Below are positions 48,437 through 58,259 of a stretch of DNA of 64,000 bases, in pieces (position 1 is the stretch's first letter; each line of letters begins with the position of its first letter). The DNA is from Paenibacillus sp. J5C2022 (lineage in GTDB: Bacteria; Bacillota; Bacilli; Paenibacillales; Paenibacillaceae), in NCBI RefSeq assembly GCF_025567625.1, contig NZ_JAOQJC010000006.1, forward strand, positions 62,001-126,000, read 5' to 3'. Under the pieces are notes generated by a model. The model made no database searches. It was not told the DNA's origin and saw nothing but the letters and a program-made list of their open reading frames with translations. Both the position numbers and the translations under genes were made by a program.

Positions 48437-51154
48437 TTACTGAATAATTATCATACGCTTCTCATCATCGTAATCGACGTCGAAGCCCAGCTTCTCCGAG
48501 AACAGCCTTACCGGAATTAACGTTCTGCCGTTGCGGGTGAACGGTGCTACCTCGGAAGGATAGCTCACCCCGTCCAGCATATAGCCCTTCTTGCCGATAT
48601 TCATCTCCAGCATCTGATTGCCGCGCAGCACGGTCACTCTTCGCGTCTCGTGCTCATACAGCACCTCTGCGCCCATCGCTTCGGTGACGAAGCGCACCGG
48701 CACATACGAGGAACCGTTCAGCAGAATCGGACCCGCTTCCAGCTTGATCGCCTTGCCGTCGACCAGCGCCTTCGTCTGCCCCACCGTCATCGTAATTTGA
48801 GACCTCGGCGGCTCCGTCACGGATGCGGAAGTGCGCAGCTCGATGTTGTCGATGGCCACGGCTCCCGCTGGCTTGCGCTTGTCGCTGTCCTGATCGATCG
48901 TGACGACGTAGACCCGCTTCAGCTTGGCAGGATAGGCAATCTTTTGAGAGCCCAGATCGATATGCATTCGCTTCCAGCCATCCCAGTTCAGCTCTTTGGC
49001 GACATCCACCAGATGAACGGCGCCGTCCGCTCCGATAATTTCCGCGCGCAGCCAGTTCTTGCTGTTGTCGCTGTACACATCCATGCTCATCGTGCTTGGC
49101 GAGCCGGAGAGCGTTCGTCCATCACTGCCGAATACGGCATAAGACGCTTTCGTGCCCGTCCCTTCCGTGAAGTCGTAAGCAATCTGCAGCGCTCTGCCCT
49201 TCTTCTGACCCGGCAAGTCGCTGACGAGCTTCACGCCGCCTTTCGTCGTCTCCTTCGGCGTCACTTGCGATGTAATGGCGTAGCGGGACACCTCGAAGTC
49301 CTCGACGACAGTCACCTGTTCTCCTTTGACAAAAGGCACCATCGCGCTGGCTCCGTCATAGCGGGCAATCGCATAGCCTACTTTCGCATCCTTTTCCACA
49401 CTGTCCACCGTCACAACTCCATTGCTGTATGAGCCTTCGAAGCCGACAAATTCCCACTCCAGCGAATCGCCGGACAGTTTGTACGCTTTGCCGTTATTCA
49501 GCTTCACCGTTATAGGAACGCTAAGCGTGGAGCCCGGAGTCAGCATGCCTGCCGACGCATTCACCTTGATCGACGCAATATCCTCCTTGCCGATGACTTG
49601 AATGTCATACTGCGACTTCACGTCGCCCGACTTCACCGTAATGGCAGCCTTTCCGGTCGCCGTCGCCGTGAACGTTCCGTCCTCCATGCTGCCCGCCTTG
49701 CCGGACACTCCCCACTCCAGTGTAGACTTGTCCACCTGATATGGGTTGTAGTACGTATCATAGCCGTTCACTGAATAAGTGGCGCTCTGTCCCTTGAACA
49801 TCACATTGGAGCCGCCTACGATCAAGCCCTTCAGCGCGCCTGCAGGCGCGGACGTGAATACGCCGATGCCGTTGGCAACGTAGCGCTGCGAGCCTTGCTG
49901 CGTGGAGTGCGCCAGCTTGATGCCGCTCTGGCCCAGCGGACGCTCCGTCATCGTCGTAGATCCGCCGCCGTCCAGATTAAGCCCTTTATAGACGCCGAGC
50001 TGGACCATCACCTGCTGCAGCTCCTTCAGACTGAGACCCGTATTGCCATCCGCTCTCTCGCTCGTAATCAGATAGACCTTCTTGCCGTCCTTGGAGTAAC
50101 CGACCGCAGAACGCGATGTATAAGCCGTACCGCTGACCCCCGCGATATCTCTTGTGAAGATGGAAGGCGCCCCCTTGTCCACCAGCAGCGTATGCCCGCC
50201 CATAAGCATGTCCAGGGAAGCCGGATCGACTACTTTCCCCGTCGACTGCGATTTCAGAGTGTACTCCGCCTGAAGCGGCTGACCAATACCGAGATTCTCC
50301 CGGACGAACTTGGCCGCCTCGCCATTTGCCCGCAATATAAATCCATTCTCCGGAATGGGATCGGCGATAGGCGCTTCATATGTAATCTGCTCAATCACAC
50401 CGTCGATGACCAGCACCTCGGTAGGCTTCGTTGCAGAGTTAGCAGGACGTTCCGCCCCCCCCCATGCATTCGTGTAAATGAACATTTTATTGACATGGCT
50501 GTATGTCTCGCCCTCCTTCTCGGAGAAGTAAGAAGACTGATTCAGCCCTTCCAGCGGAAAGACGCCGCCATTCTGTGCCGTTACGCTTCCTGTGAAAGCA
50601 AACGCGTCGACAATCGGCTCGCGCTCCTTCGTCACGGCAAAGGCATACATGCCTTTGAGAGATGACGGACTGGAGATGAGCGTGCCGGAAGTAACTTGTG
50701 CGCCTAGCGGCGCTCCTTCATTGGTCATGACGAACACGTCGCCGTTAATGCCGCCGACCGCGCCATTGTCCTTCGTCATATTCATCAAGTGATTTTTCTG
50801 TCCTGTACTGTTGTTGACACCGCTCATCGCATTCAATGATATATGCGGATTCGATAAATCCACTTCAATGACATGCACGGCCGTCTTCACCGACTGGCCC
50901 TTCCGCGTCGTATGCCACATATAATCCAGTCTCTTCGCGCCAGACGTCAGCATGGACTCGCTTTGCAGCTTCAATACCGGAGCGGATGACGCGTGTACAG
51001 ATTCCATTATGGATTGCTGCAGGCGATCCGGCATGAGCTCCGCTATCGGCCCTGCGAGCATACTGCCGCTAATGACGACGACGATCACCTTTCTTCCAAT
51101 TGCTCTGCCAACCTTGTGATGACGCTTCTTCTTGCTGCTTGCTTCCATCCGCAT
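48437..51154 (-). CDS. Exported phosphodiester glycosidase-like (NAGPA) protein with a C-terminal copper-amine-oxidase-N-like domain
   Basis: The 905-aa protein has a basic N-terminus and a signal-like hydrophobic stretch (KVIVVVISGSMLAGPIAEL). The NAGPA/phosphodiester glycosidase domain is roughly residues 85-440 (GAVGGINGDVF, RSAVGYSKDGKKVYLI, GLNLDGGGSTTM). Ig-like segments follow (GKAAITVKSGDVKSQYDIQVIG), and the last 110 residues form a copper-amine-oxidase-N-type domain (ILLNGSSYVPVRFVTEAMGAEV, RTLIPVRLFSEKLGFDVDYD). NAGPA-domain proteins cleave sugar-phosphodiester bonds, so a role on wall teichoic acid or exopolysaccharide is plausible but not shown. The ATG follows GGGAGAG at long spacing. 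Confidence 0.85.
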   Translation of the reverse strand: MRMEASSKKKRHHKVGRAIGRKVIVVVISGSMLAGPIAELMPDRLQQSIMESVHASSAPVLKLQSESMLTSGAKRLDYMWHTTRKGQSVKTAVHVIEVDLSNPHISLNAMSGVNNSTGQKNHLMNMTKDNGAVGGINGDVFVMTNEGAPLGAQVTSGTLISSPSSLKGMYAFAVTKEREPIVDAFAFTGSVTAQNGGVFPLEGLNQSSYFSEKEGETYSHVNKMFIYTNAWGGAERPANSATKPTEVLVIDGVIEQITYEAPIADPIPENGFILRANGEAAKFVRENLGIGQPLQAEYTLKSQSTGKVVDPASLDMLMGGHTLLVDKGAPSIFTRDIAGVSGTAYTSRSAVGYSKDGKKVYLITSERADGNTGLSLKELQQVMVQLGVYKGLNLDGGGSTTMTERPLGQSGIKLAHSTQQGSQRYVANGIGVFTSAPAGALKGLIVGGSNVMFKGQSATYSVNGYDTYYNPYQVDKSTLEWGVSGKAGSMEDGTFTATATGKAAITVKSGDVKSQYDIQVIGKEDIASIKVNASAGMLTPGSTLSVPITVKLNNGKAYKLSGDSLEWEFVGFEGSYSNGVVTVDSVEKDAKVGYAIARYDGASAMVPFVKGEQVTVVEDFEVSRYAITSQVTPKETTKGGVKLVSDLPGQKKGRALQIAYDFTEGTGTKASYAVFGSDGRTLSGSPSTMSMDVYSDNSKNWLRAEIIGADGAVHLVDVAKELNWDGWKRMHIDLGSQKIAYPAKLKRVYVVTIDQDSDKRKPAGAVAIDNIELRTSASVTEPPRSQITMTVGQTKALVDGKAIKLEAGPILLNGSSYVPVRFVTEAMGAEVLYEHETRRVTVLRGNQMLEMNIGKKGYMLDGVSYPSEVAPFTRNGRTLIPVRLFSEKLGFDVDYDDEKRMIIIQ

Positions 51155-51291
51155 GATTCCAACAACTCTCCCATCTCTATGTATCTACCTCATTAGACTA
51201 CGAGAATGGGAGAAAAGTTACGTTCATAAAAGACTACTATCGTCATCCAATTTCTGAAAGAAAAATATTATGTAGGCTGATGGCCCTATAC

Positions 51292-51321
51292 GAAGAAGCG
51301 CCCGCTTTAAAAGCGAGCGCT
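51292..51321 (-). terminator. Terminator of the large SLH protein gene
   Basis: AGCGCTCGCTT-TTA-AAGCGGGCGCT followed by TCTTCGT on the minus strand, about 14 bp after the stop. Confidence 0.75.
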
Positions 51322-51334
51322 ATGAACGTCCACC

Positions 51335-54300
51335 CTATTGGGTTAGAAATCCCGCCTTCTCCAGCAGCCTCATAATCATGACTGCTCCCTCCGCGCGGGA
51401 GGCATTCGTCGTCGGGCTCAATCTCGTCTCGGACTTGCCGTTGATAATGCCAAGGTGGATCGCATGCGCCACATCCTCCTTCGCGTAATCGCTCAGCTCC
51501 CCCTTGTCCCGATAGACATTCAGATAGGAATCCGCCGACTGCGGCAGTTGCTCCTGAAGACCCGCTACTTTCGCCGCACGCATCATCATGACCGCCATGT
51601 CCTGACGCTTGATATAACTGTTAGGCTTGAACGTATCGCCCGACGTGCCGTTCACGATGCCGGCTGCAGCCGCAGCGCCGATGTAGGCGCCCATCGCGGT
51701 ATCCTTGTTGACGTCCTTGAACTTGGCCGCGGCTTCCCGGTTGCCGCCCAGTCCCAAGCCCTTCGCAATGTAGGTCGCGAATTCGCCGCGCGTGATGGAT
51801 TTGTCAGGCGCATACTTCGTGACGCTATGCCCCTCGACGATAAATTTGCTTGCCATCATCTCCACCTCGCGAGCTGCCCAATGCTTGCTCAGATCAGTGA
51901 AGCTCTTGTCATGGCGGACAAGCGCATAGGCGCCGCTGCCTTGCCGCTTGAAGCTTGCAATTGTCCTGCCGTTCTCCTTCTTGACCGAAGTCGGAACATA
52001 GGACAATGTGCTGGTTACCGGGTCCAGCCAGACCGCTGCCAGCTGGCTGGCGTCTACGCTATAGCTTGTTTGCAGCGTGTGGGCCAGGTAGCCTTCGAAT
52101 TCCGTTACTTGTTGCTTGGAGGTTCCGTTCACGATCATGACCTCGTAATGAACAGGTCCGTTCACGATCGAGGCCTTGCTGGACGAGATGGCTGTCTTGA
52201 GTGAAGTCGCAGCCGTTGTCGTACCTTTATCAATCGAGATGACCAGCTGCGTATTGACATTGTTCCCGGCTGCCATCTTGGACAGCTCATACAGATCGAC
52301 TGCACTTAGCGGAAGCTCGTAGGTCATATCCCCGTGCTGAACGACGAAGATGACATCTCCTTGCTTGCTTGCCATATCCAATGCCGCGATCGAGACGCCT
52401 GCCATGGCCGCTTTCTCATAGTCCGGCACCTTGAACACGATGCGCGGAACAGTTATGCCCGCTTCCCTCGCTTTGGCTACCGCCATGACGAATTTGTCGT
52501 TCTTGATCGCATACCGCTTCGTCGATTGCCCCGACGGCGACAGATCCGTCGTTGACGTTGCCGCCGACGTCTTGATGCCGACTCCCCCGCCATCCGCCGC
52601 CTCGAAATCGCCGGTCAAGGAGTCCAGCAGCGAGGTCTGATTGGCGACATTCATATTCGTGAAGCCGTTGACAAGCCCGCCGCCGATCGTCTTCAGACCT
52701 GTATTGCTGCTAATATAGGATACCTGAGCGGCATCTCCCGCATTCGCGGCGGAAGCCAAGGTAAGAATAACGGTATTGCCGGTTACCTGCACGTTGCTGA
52801 CCAGGCGAATCGTACTCTTCACATTGACAACGAACTGGCTCGTTGTCGGAATGGAAGACTGATTCAATACCTGATTGAACGTGAGCGTCAGAATGTTCCC
52901 TTTCAGTATGGCACCTTGCAGCGTGCCTGTCTGCCCCGTTCCCGTGCCGCTGTTCGCGACAATATTCGCGAAGGAGGCGGCAGGATTGCCATTGTAATCC
53001 TTCAGCGCATAGCTGGAGCCAATATAAGACACCTTCGTGACGGCTCCCGAATCGATCGCCTCATTAACGGTCAAGACGACCGTATCCCCCGAGACGCTTG
53101 CGCTCAATACGCTGCGAAGCTGTCCATCGACCGTTACGCTGTATTGATAGCTTCCTGGTGCTGTGGTCGAGTTTAACGGCTCGTTATATTTGATCAATAT
53201 CGCATTGCCGCTTGCGGTTATGAACTGCACGTACGGCGCATAATAATCGCCGCCGTTATTGTTGCCGTTGTTGCCCTCGCGTACATTATAATTGCTGAAG
53301 CCATTCACACGATTGCCGGAAGTGCCGGTAAGCGGATAGCTCGACGGCGAGTAGGTCACATGCACGCTCTTGTCGCTCGGTATGTTGTTGGACAACGTCA
53401 ATTGGATGACAGATCCGCTATGCCACATCGATAGAATTGAATAGTTGCTTCCACCTACATTGACGGAAAATTGCGTATGCGCGTACTCGCTGACAGCCAT
53501 TAACGACTCGCTGAAGTTCAGCCGGACCGTGTTGCCGGATACAGAGCCGCTGGAGACGACCGGATTCGTGCTCGTATAACCGTTGGATACATCCATATTG
53601 GAGATGGATGCCGCCTCGTTGCCGGATATATCCTGTACTAGCCCCGTTGACGGCTTGGAATAGGATAAGATGACCTTCTGATTGTTGCTTACAGAGCTAG
53701 CCAGCGTCAACAGGACCATATTCCCTTCAATTTTGACGCTGGTCACATTTCTTGGCGCCCCTGCGACCGTCACATAATAGCTGGCCGGAGTCGGCTTCAG
53801 CTTAGTATTCAGCGGCTCATTATAGATAAGCCGGATAACGGAGCCGCTGACCTCAGATTTCGCGACGGTCGGCGCCGTCTTGTCCCCACCAATCGTCTTG
53901 AAGGTCCACTGGTATTGATTCTGAATGCCGATGAAGCTGTTGCCTACCAGGTCGGTAATAGCGTTCTCTTCAATGTAAATATAGTAATCCTTGTCCTGCT
54001 GCAGATCCTGGCTCGGCTGAATGAACATTCGCTTCGTATTGCCGGAATCTACCCAGAAGTTAGCCTCTACGGAAGGGACCGATGCCGATGAGGTTATCGG
54101 GTGGAAATAGATTTTCTCTGTTCCCGGAATTACAGGCGTATTGAAGGTTGCCGCGAAGCGCGCGCGTACCGCCACAGCCGTAGCATTGTTGGCCGGACTT
54201 AACGCATCCAGCTGCGGTCTGTCCGTATCCTTGGATACGGTGAAGGTCCAGCCGGACGTGCTGGAGATGCCGCTGTAGAAGTTGCCTGCGCCGTCCCGAA

Positions 54301-55756
54301 TCGCGCGGTTGCCGATCGTCACATAGTACCTTGTATTGTTGATGAACGACTTGGCAGCTTCTCCTCCAATCGCCGAGGTGGCATCGATGACCAGTTCCTT
54401 CGTCCCCCCGCCCTTCACCCGCTCTGAAGTCATCGGAATGCTGCGGAACAATGCACCGCCTATGGATTGGCGAATTTCTATGTTGCCTGTGTGCGGATAG
54501 ACAGGCTCGTTGAACGTAAGCTCAAGCTTCGACTGCGCACTGTTCGCAGAGCTGCCGCTGCCTGGCTTGTATTTTGTCACATAAGGCGCCGAGTTGTCGT
54601 TGCCATATCCTGTACTGAAGTTCCAGACCGTTGCCGCAGGTATGCCATAGAACCATTCGCTGGCGTTAGGGTCCGGCTTGGAGAAGGCACCTGGCTCAAT
54701 AAGCACATAATAGGCCGTATTGGCCGCGAACGGATAGCTGGGATCGATCGTTGCCGAGCTGCCGTTAACCGTTATTCTTGAAGAGGTTGCCTGGAGACGC
54801 TCGAACAGCCCATTATCGCTTACTTTGCGTATTTCAATATATTTGCCGTTATTGGCTTGTACGTTCTGATCGAATTGGATGGTCAAGTTCGTATCGATCG
54901 GTACGAGAGCCGCGTCGTCTGCAGGATTAAGGGGCGAAGAACTCGCCATGTTCACAGGCGCTGGCGCTGTCGTGAAGCTCCATGAGGAGCCTGGATAGCC
55001 GTTGCCCGACGCGTCCTGGAAGTTATCGCTTGCTATCGTTATCGTATATGTCGTATTCGGAAGCAGTGCACTGTCAGGACGGACAATAATCTGTGAAGAA
55101 CCGCTGCCTGTTACGCCGCTCGACGTGACGGGAATATATCTGGTGTCGTCGGTTGAACTGATTCGGATGGAGCCTTCCGCTACATAGACAGCCTCATCGA
55201 AAGACAGCGACAGCGTCGTTGTAATCGGCACATTGCTGCCCTCCGGCAGTCGTGTCACATGGGATGGACGTTGATTGTCCTCTTGAGCGACCGTACGGAA
55301 ATTCCATGTCGTTGCATTCTGAATGCCTGCATATGCGGCGCTGTTGGATACATTCAAGAATGCGCCTGCATCAATCAGCACATAATAATCCGTATTCAGC
55401 TCGAACTTGCCGCTCGTTCCATTCAGATAAGGGTTGATCGTTACCTCGCGCTGATCCGAGGAATTGATCCACACCTGACTAGAAGTAACGCTGATGCTTT
55501 CAACCAATTTATTAGTTCCGGATTTGTAGATGGCGATATTGGCCGTATAAGGCCCCTTCTTTACCTTCTCGTCGAACGTTATTTTCAGATCCGAATTAAG
55601 CGGTACGCTTGTCAGGTTATCCGCCGGCGAATAACCTGACGCTACAGGCCCTCCAGTTGCCGCCGATACGCCTGTCGGTTCCGACCATCCATACAGGCCT
55701 AACTGAAGTACCATAATTAAAGCAATGAAGATTGACAGCTTTCGGATACGATACAT
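51335..55756 (-). CDS. Very large exported SLH-domain surface protein with Ig-like repeats
   Basis: The 1473-aa protein has a signal peptide (LSIFIALIMVLQLGLYGW, cut near VSAATG). About five Ig-like (Big_5/SbsA-type) repeats of about 115 residues follow, each with PADNxTxVPLNSDLxITFDEKV-type openings and a NTxYYVLI/TTWNFRT ending. Next come about four SWM-like repeats of about 100 residues (GNTVRLNFSESL, GDTVVLTVNEAI), a unique segment (about 1080-1280), and three SLH domains at the C-terminus (TDLSKHWAAREVEMM, FKDVNKDTAMGAYIGAAAAAGIVNG, DYAKEDVAHAIHLGIING). SLH domains bind pyruvylated wall polymer. The long stalk could display or bind surface glycans. The next gene on the strand encodes the NAGPA-like protein. 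Confidence 0.9.
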   Translation of the reverse strand: MYRIRKLSIFIALIMVLQLGLYGWSEPTGVSAATGGPVASGYSPADNLTSVPLNSDLKITFDEKVKKGPYTANIAIYKSGTNKLVESISVTSSQVWINSSDQREVTINPYLNGTSGKFELNTDYYVLIDAGAFLNVSNSAAYAGIQNATTWNFRTVAQEDNQRPSHVTRLPEGSNVPITTTLSLSFDEAVYVAEGSIRISSTDDTRYIPVTSSGVTGSGSSQIIVRPDSALLPNTTYTITIASDNFQDASGNGYPGSSWSFTTAPAPVNMASSSPLNPADDAALVPIDTNLTIQFDQNVQANNGKYIEIRKVSDNGLFERLQATSSRITVNGSSATIDPSYPFAANTAYYVLIEPGAFSKPDPNASEWFYGIPAATVWNFSTGYGNDNSAPYVTKYKPGSGSSANSAQSKLELTFNEPVYPHTGNIEIRQSIGGALFRSIPMTSERVKGGGTKELVIDATSAIGGEAAKSFINNTRYYVTIGNRAIRDGAGNFYSGISSTSGWTFTVSKDTDRPQLDALSPANNATAVAVRARFAATFNTPVIPGTEKIYFHPITSSASVPSVEANFWVDSGNTKRMFIQPSQDLQQDKDYYIYIEENAITDLVGNSFIGIQNQYQWTFKTIGGDKTAPTVAKSEVSGSVIRLIYNEPLNTKLKPTPASYYVTVAGAPRNVTSVKIEGNMVLLTLASSVSNNQKVILSYSKPSTGLVQDISGNEAASISNMDVSNGYTSTNPVVSSGSVSGNTVRLNFSESLMAVSEYAHTQFSVNVGGSNYSILSMWHSGSVIQLTLSNNIPSDKSVHVTYSPSSYPLTGTSGNRVNGFSNYNVREGNNGNNNGGDYYAPYVQFITASGNAILIKYNEPLNSTTAPGSYQYSVTVDGQLRSVLSASVSGDTVVLTVNEAIDSGAVTKVSYIGSSYALKDYNGNPAASFANIVANSGTGTGQTGTLQGAILKGNILTLTFNQVLNQSSIPTTSQFVVNVKSTIRLVSNVQVTGNTVILTLASAANAGDAAQVSYISSNTGLKTIGGGLVNGFTNMNVANQTSLLDSLTGDFEAADGGGVGIKTSAATSTTDLSPSGQSTKRYAIKNDKFVMAVAKAREAGITVPRIVFKVPDYEKAAMAGVSIAALDMASKQGDVIFVVQHGDMTYELPLSAVDLYELSKMAAGNNVNTQLVISIDKGTTTAATSLKTAISSSKASIVNGPVHYEVMIVNGTSKQQVTEFEGYLAHTLQTSYSVDASQLAAVWLDPVTSTLSYVPTSVKKENGRTIASFKRQGSGAYALVRHDKSFTDLSKHWAAREVEMMASKFIVEGHSVTKYAPDKSITRGEFATYIAKGLGLGGNREAAAKFKDVNKDTAMGAYIGAAAAAGIVNGTSGDTFKPNSYIKRQDMAVMMMRAAKVAGLQEQLPQSADSYLNVYRDKGELSDYAKEDVAHAIHLGIINGKSETRLSPTTNASRAEGAVMIMRLLEKAGFLTQ

Positions 55757-55864
55757 CTCTTTTCACTCCTCAAAAATTACACTCGTACCTTCTTTTTCGG
55801 TCTTGGAGCTTCAAAAATTTAGGTTCTTGCCGATTTTGCTTCGCTAGCCCTACAATGGCAGCAT

Positions 55865-55914
55865 AAAAACGCCGTTACTCCCATCATGGAAAATGACGGA
55901 AGAAACGGCGTTTA
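55865..55914 (-). terminator. Terminator of metK
   Basis: AAACGCCGTT pairs with AACGGCGTTT across a longer loop with weak inner pairing, followed by TTTATG on the minus strand. It lies about 32 bp after the metK stop. Confidence 0.75.
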
Positions 55915-55945
55915 TGTTGCGTTTCATCGATATATTTGGTTTGGC

Positions 55946-57148
55946 TTACAGTCCGGCGTCAGCCTTCAGCTTATCCGCTTTGTCGACGCGCTCCCACGGC
56001 AGGTCGACATCGGTACGGCCGAAGTGACCATACGCCGCAGTCTGGGAGTAGATCGGACGGCGAAGATCAAGCATTTTGATAATGCCTGCGGGACGAAGGT
56101 CGAAATTGCTCTTAATGATCTCGACGAGCGTCTCTTCGGCAACTTTGCCCGTGCCGTACGTATCCACGTTAATGGATACAGGCTGAGCAACGCCGATCGC
56201 GTATGCAAGCTGAATCTCGCACTTGTCCGCAAGACCCGCTGCCACGATGTTCTTCGCTACGTAGCGCGCTGCGTATGCAGCGGAACGGTCAACCTTAGTC
56301 GGATCTTTGCCGGAGAATGCGCCGCCGCCATGACGCGCGTAGCCGCCATACGTGTCGACGATGATTTTGCGTCCAGTCAGACCAGCGTCGCCTTGCGGTC
56401 CGCCGATTACGAAGCGTCCAGTCGGATTGATGAAGTATTTCGTTTCATTGTCCAGCCATTCCTGCGGAACGACAGGGAGAATGACTTGCTCCATAATGTC
56501 CTTCTGAATCTGCTCAAGCGTTACTTCTTCTGCGTGCTGAGTAGATACGACAATGGTGTCGACACGGACCGGCTTGCCATCCACATATTCAATCGTCACT
56601 TGCGTCTTGCCATCCGGGCGCAAGTAATCCAATGTATCGTCCTTCCGGACTTCCGACAAGCGACGTGCGATACGATGAGACAGTGCGATAGGCAGCGGCA
56701 TCAGCTCAGGCGTTTCGTTCGTTGCGAAGCCGAACATCAGGCCTTGGTCGCCGGCGCCGATATCTTCATTCTCTAGCTTGATATCCTTGCCATCGCGCGA
56801 CTCAAGCGCTGCGTTAACGCCTTGCGCAATATCCGCAGACTGCTCGTTCAACGAGGTTAGTACAGCGCAAGTACTGGAATCGAAGCCATACTTCGCGCGC
56901 GTATAACCGATTTCTTTGATTTTGCGGCGAGCAATTGCAGATATATCAATAAAATCCGCTTTACTGCTGATCTCACCAATAACAAGTACGAGCCCTGTCG
57001 CTACAGATACTTCACACGCAACGCGCGCATTAGGATCTGCCTCCAGAAATGCATCCAGAACCGCATCGGAGATCTGGTCGCAGATCTTATCCGGATGGCC
57101 TTCTGTAACTGACTCAGATGTGAATAAGTGGCGTCCTTTAACCGACAT
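55946..57148 (-). CDS. metK: S-adenosylmethionine synthetase
   Basis: MetK makes S-adenosylmethionine from methionine and ATP. The 400-aa protein begins [31 protein letters not shown], the first ATP-binding region. It also has [16 protein letters not shown] and [23 protein letters not shown], the two family signatures. I chose the ATG at 57148 after GGAGGTTGATACGG; a TTG three codons upstream is less likely. It is a single-gene unit with a strong promoter, interrupting the run of surface-protein genes. No SAM riboswitch was seen in the leader of about 115 nt. Confidence 0.97.
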   Translation of the reverse strand: MSVKGRHLFTSESVTEGHPDKICDQISDAVLDAFLEADPNARVACEVSVATGLVLVIGEISSKADFIDISAIARRKIKEIGYTRAKYGFDSSTCAVLTSLNEQSADIAQGVNAALESRDGKDIKLENEDIGAGDQGLMFGFATNETPELMPLPIALSHRIARRLSEVRKDDTLDYLRPDGKTQVTIEYVDGKPVRVDTIVVSTQHAEEVTLEQIQKDIMEQVILPVVPQEWLDNETKYFINPTGRFVIGGPQGDAGLTGRKIIVDTYGGYARHGGGAFSGKDPTKVDRSAAYAARYVAKNIVAAGLADKCEIQLAYAIGVAQPVSINVDTYGTGKVAEETLVEIIKSNFDLRPAGIIKMLDLRRPIYSQTAAYGHFGRTDVDLPWERVDKADKLKADAGL

Positions 57149-57270
57149 CCGTATCAACCTCCAATAACCTGTATAATTACCCTACAACAAACAGAAACGG
57201 CTTACACCGTCCTATGGCGGCACAAGCACGTTTCACATTGTAATATATGGCCGATATTAGTACAAATCAC

Positions 57271-57299
57271 ATGATACCGAAAATGTCGCTTAGTGTCAA
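57271..57299 (-). promoter_or_regulatory. Sigma-A promoter of metK
   Basis: TTGACA (57294-57299), 17 bp, TATCAT (57271-57276) on the minus strand. The -35 overlaps the 3' flank of the spore protein gene, which ends at 57319. Confidence 0.8.
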
Positions 57300-57318
57300 T
57301 GGATGCCGCTTATTCCAA

Positions 57319-57603
57319 TTACAGCGTAAACCCCGCGCCCAATGCTTGCTCGGCCTGCGCAATGAGCCGCTTCGTGATCTCTCCTCCGACCGATCCTGCC
57401 TGTCGGGTAGAGATAGCCGACCAGTTGACACTGCCTGAAGCGCCGCCTGATGATGCAGTCCCCAGTTCGCCGCCGAACTCCGTATCCGCACCGCCTCCGG
57501 CAAAGCTGCTGTTCATGAGGCCCAGCTCCGCAGCGATTTCATATTTCATTTGATCAAGGGCCGCCTTGCAGCCCGGAACAACCTTCTGATTGGAACGACT
57601 CAT
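57319..57603 (-). CDS. Small acid-soluble spore protein, alpha/beta type, with a mid-protein insertion
   Basis: SASPs coat DNA in the dormant spore and are cut by the GPR protease at germination. The 94-aa protein starts with the typical VVPGCKAALDQMKYEIAAELG, where GPR would cut near KYEIA, and ends GSVGGEITKRLIAQAEQALG. The usual protein is about 65-70 aa; here a Gly/Ser-rich insert of about 25 residues (SSFAGGGADTEFGGELGTAS, continuing to SGSVNWSA) separates the two conserved blocks. The ATG at 57603 follows GGAGGTGCTTAAGG. It supports a spore-forming organism. Confidence 0.92.
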   Translation of the reverse strand: MSRSNQKVVPGCKAALDQMKYEIAAELGLMNSSFAGGGADTEFGGELGTASSGGASGSVNWSAISTRQAGSVGGEITKRLIAQAEQALGAGFTL

Positions 57604-57708
57604 CCTTAAGCACCTCCATGAAGATAAGATTACATCTCTAATGTGTCTCCATATCGGCGCTTTCAAGCGTATAATCTATTGTCATTCCGGGCAAATTATG
57701 TCACAGGC

Positions 57709-58257
57709 TTACTTTAATGTATAAGGCCCCTTCACCAGTACGGTCAAAGGCTCCTTATAGCCTTCAGCGGCTTGAATGCCTCTGCCTTCGCGCGGGAACC
57801 AGATCAAATGATTTTTCGGTACGGGAGAACCGCTCTTGATGTCTTTGCCCTCTGTCACGTCGGAAATGCCGTTCGTATCAGAGCTGTATGCGACAGCGTC
57901 GCCTACGCGAACAACAACTTCAGTACCGGCATCCGCCATCAGGATCTGTCCGACGGGTACTTTAACGACTTCCAGCTTTACGCTGGCGGTAGTACCATCA
58001 TTTGTGCTCGTGTTGTTGCTACTATTAGAATTGCCGCCGTTAGACGAGCTGCCCTTTAGCTTCGCGATCTGCTCGTCGACATAACTCTTTGTCACGACAG
58101 GGTCTTCGGCGGAGCCTGGAACTAGCGAGATGCCATCGCCTTCTACAATTGAAGGCCATAAAGTCCCGATCCAAATACCTGCACCTAGAACAGCAGTAGC
58201 TGATGCGATTTTAACCAGTTTCCCTTTCACCGCTATCTCGTACTCCCTCTCTGTCAT
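57709..58257 (-). CDS. Unknown protein with one N-terminal TM segment
   Basis: The 182-aa protein starts with a charged segment (TEREYEIAVKGKLVKIA), then a TM helix at about residues 18-36 (ATAVLGAGIWIGTLW). A coil (VTKSYVDEQIAKLKG), a Ser/Asn/Gly linker, and a beta domain (LEVVKVPVGQILMADAGTEVVVRVGDAVAYSSD) follow. I do not recognise a family. It starts 2 bp after the stop of the 835-aa exported protein gene, so the two are translationally linked. It is probably a membrane-attached partner of that protein, or a spore-envelope protein. Confidence 0.75.
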   Translation of the reverse strand: MTEREYEIAVKGKLVKIASATAVLGAGIWIGTLWPSIVEGDGISLVPGSAEDPVVTKSYVDEQIAKLKGSSSNGGNSNSSNNTSTNDGTTASVKLEVVKVPVGQILMADAGTEVVVRVGDAVAYSSDTNGISDVTEGKDIKSGSPVPKNHLIWFPREGRGIQAAEGYKEPLTVLVKGPYTLK

Positions 58258-58259
58258 TC

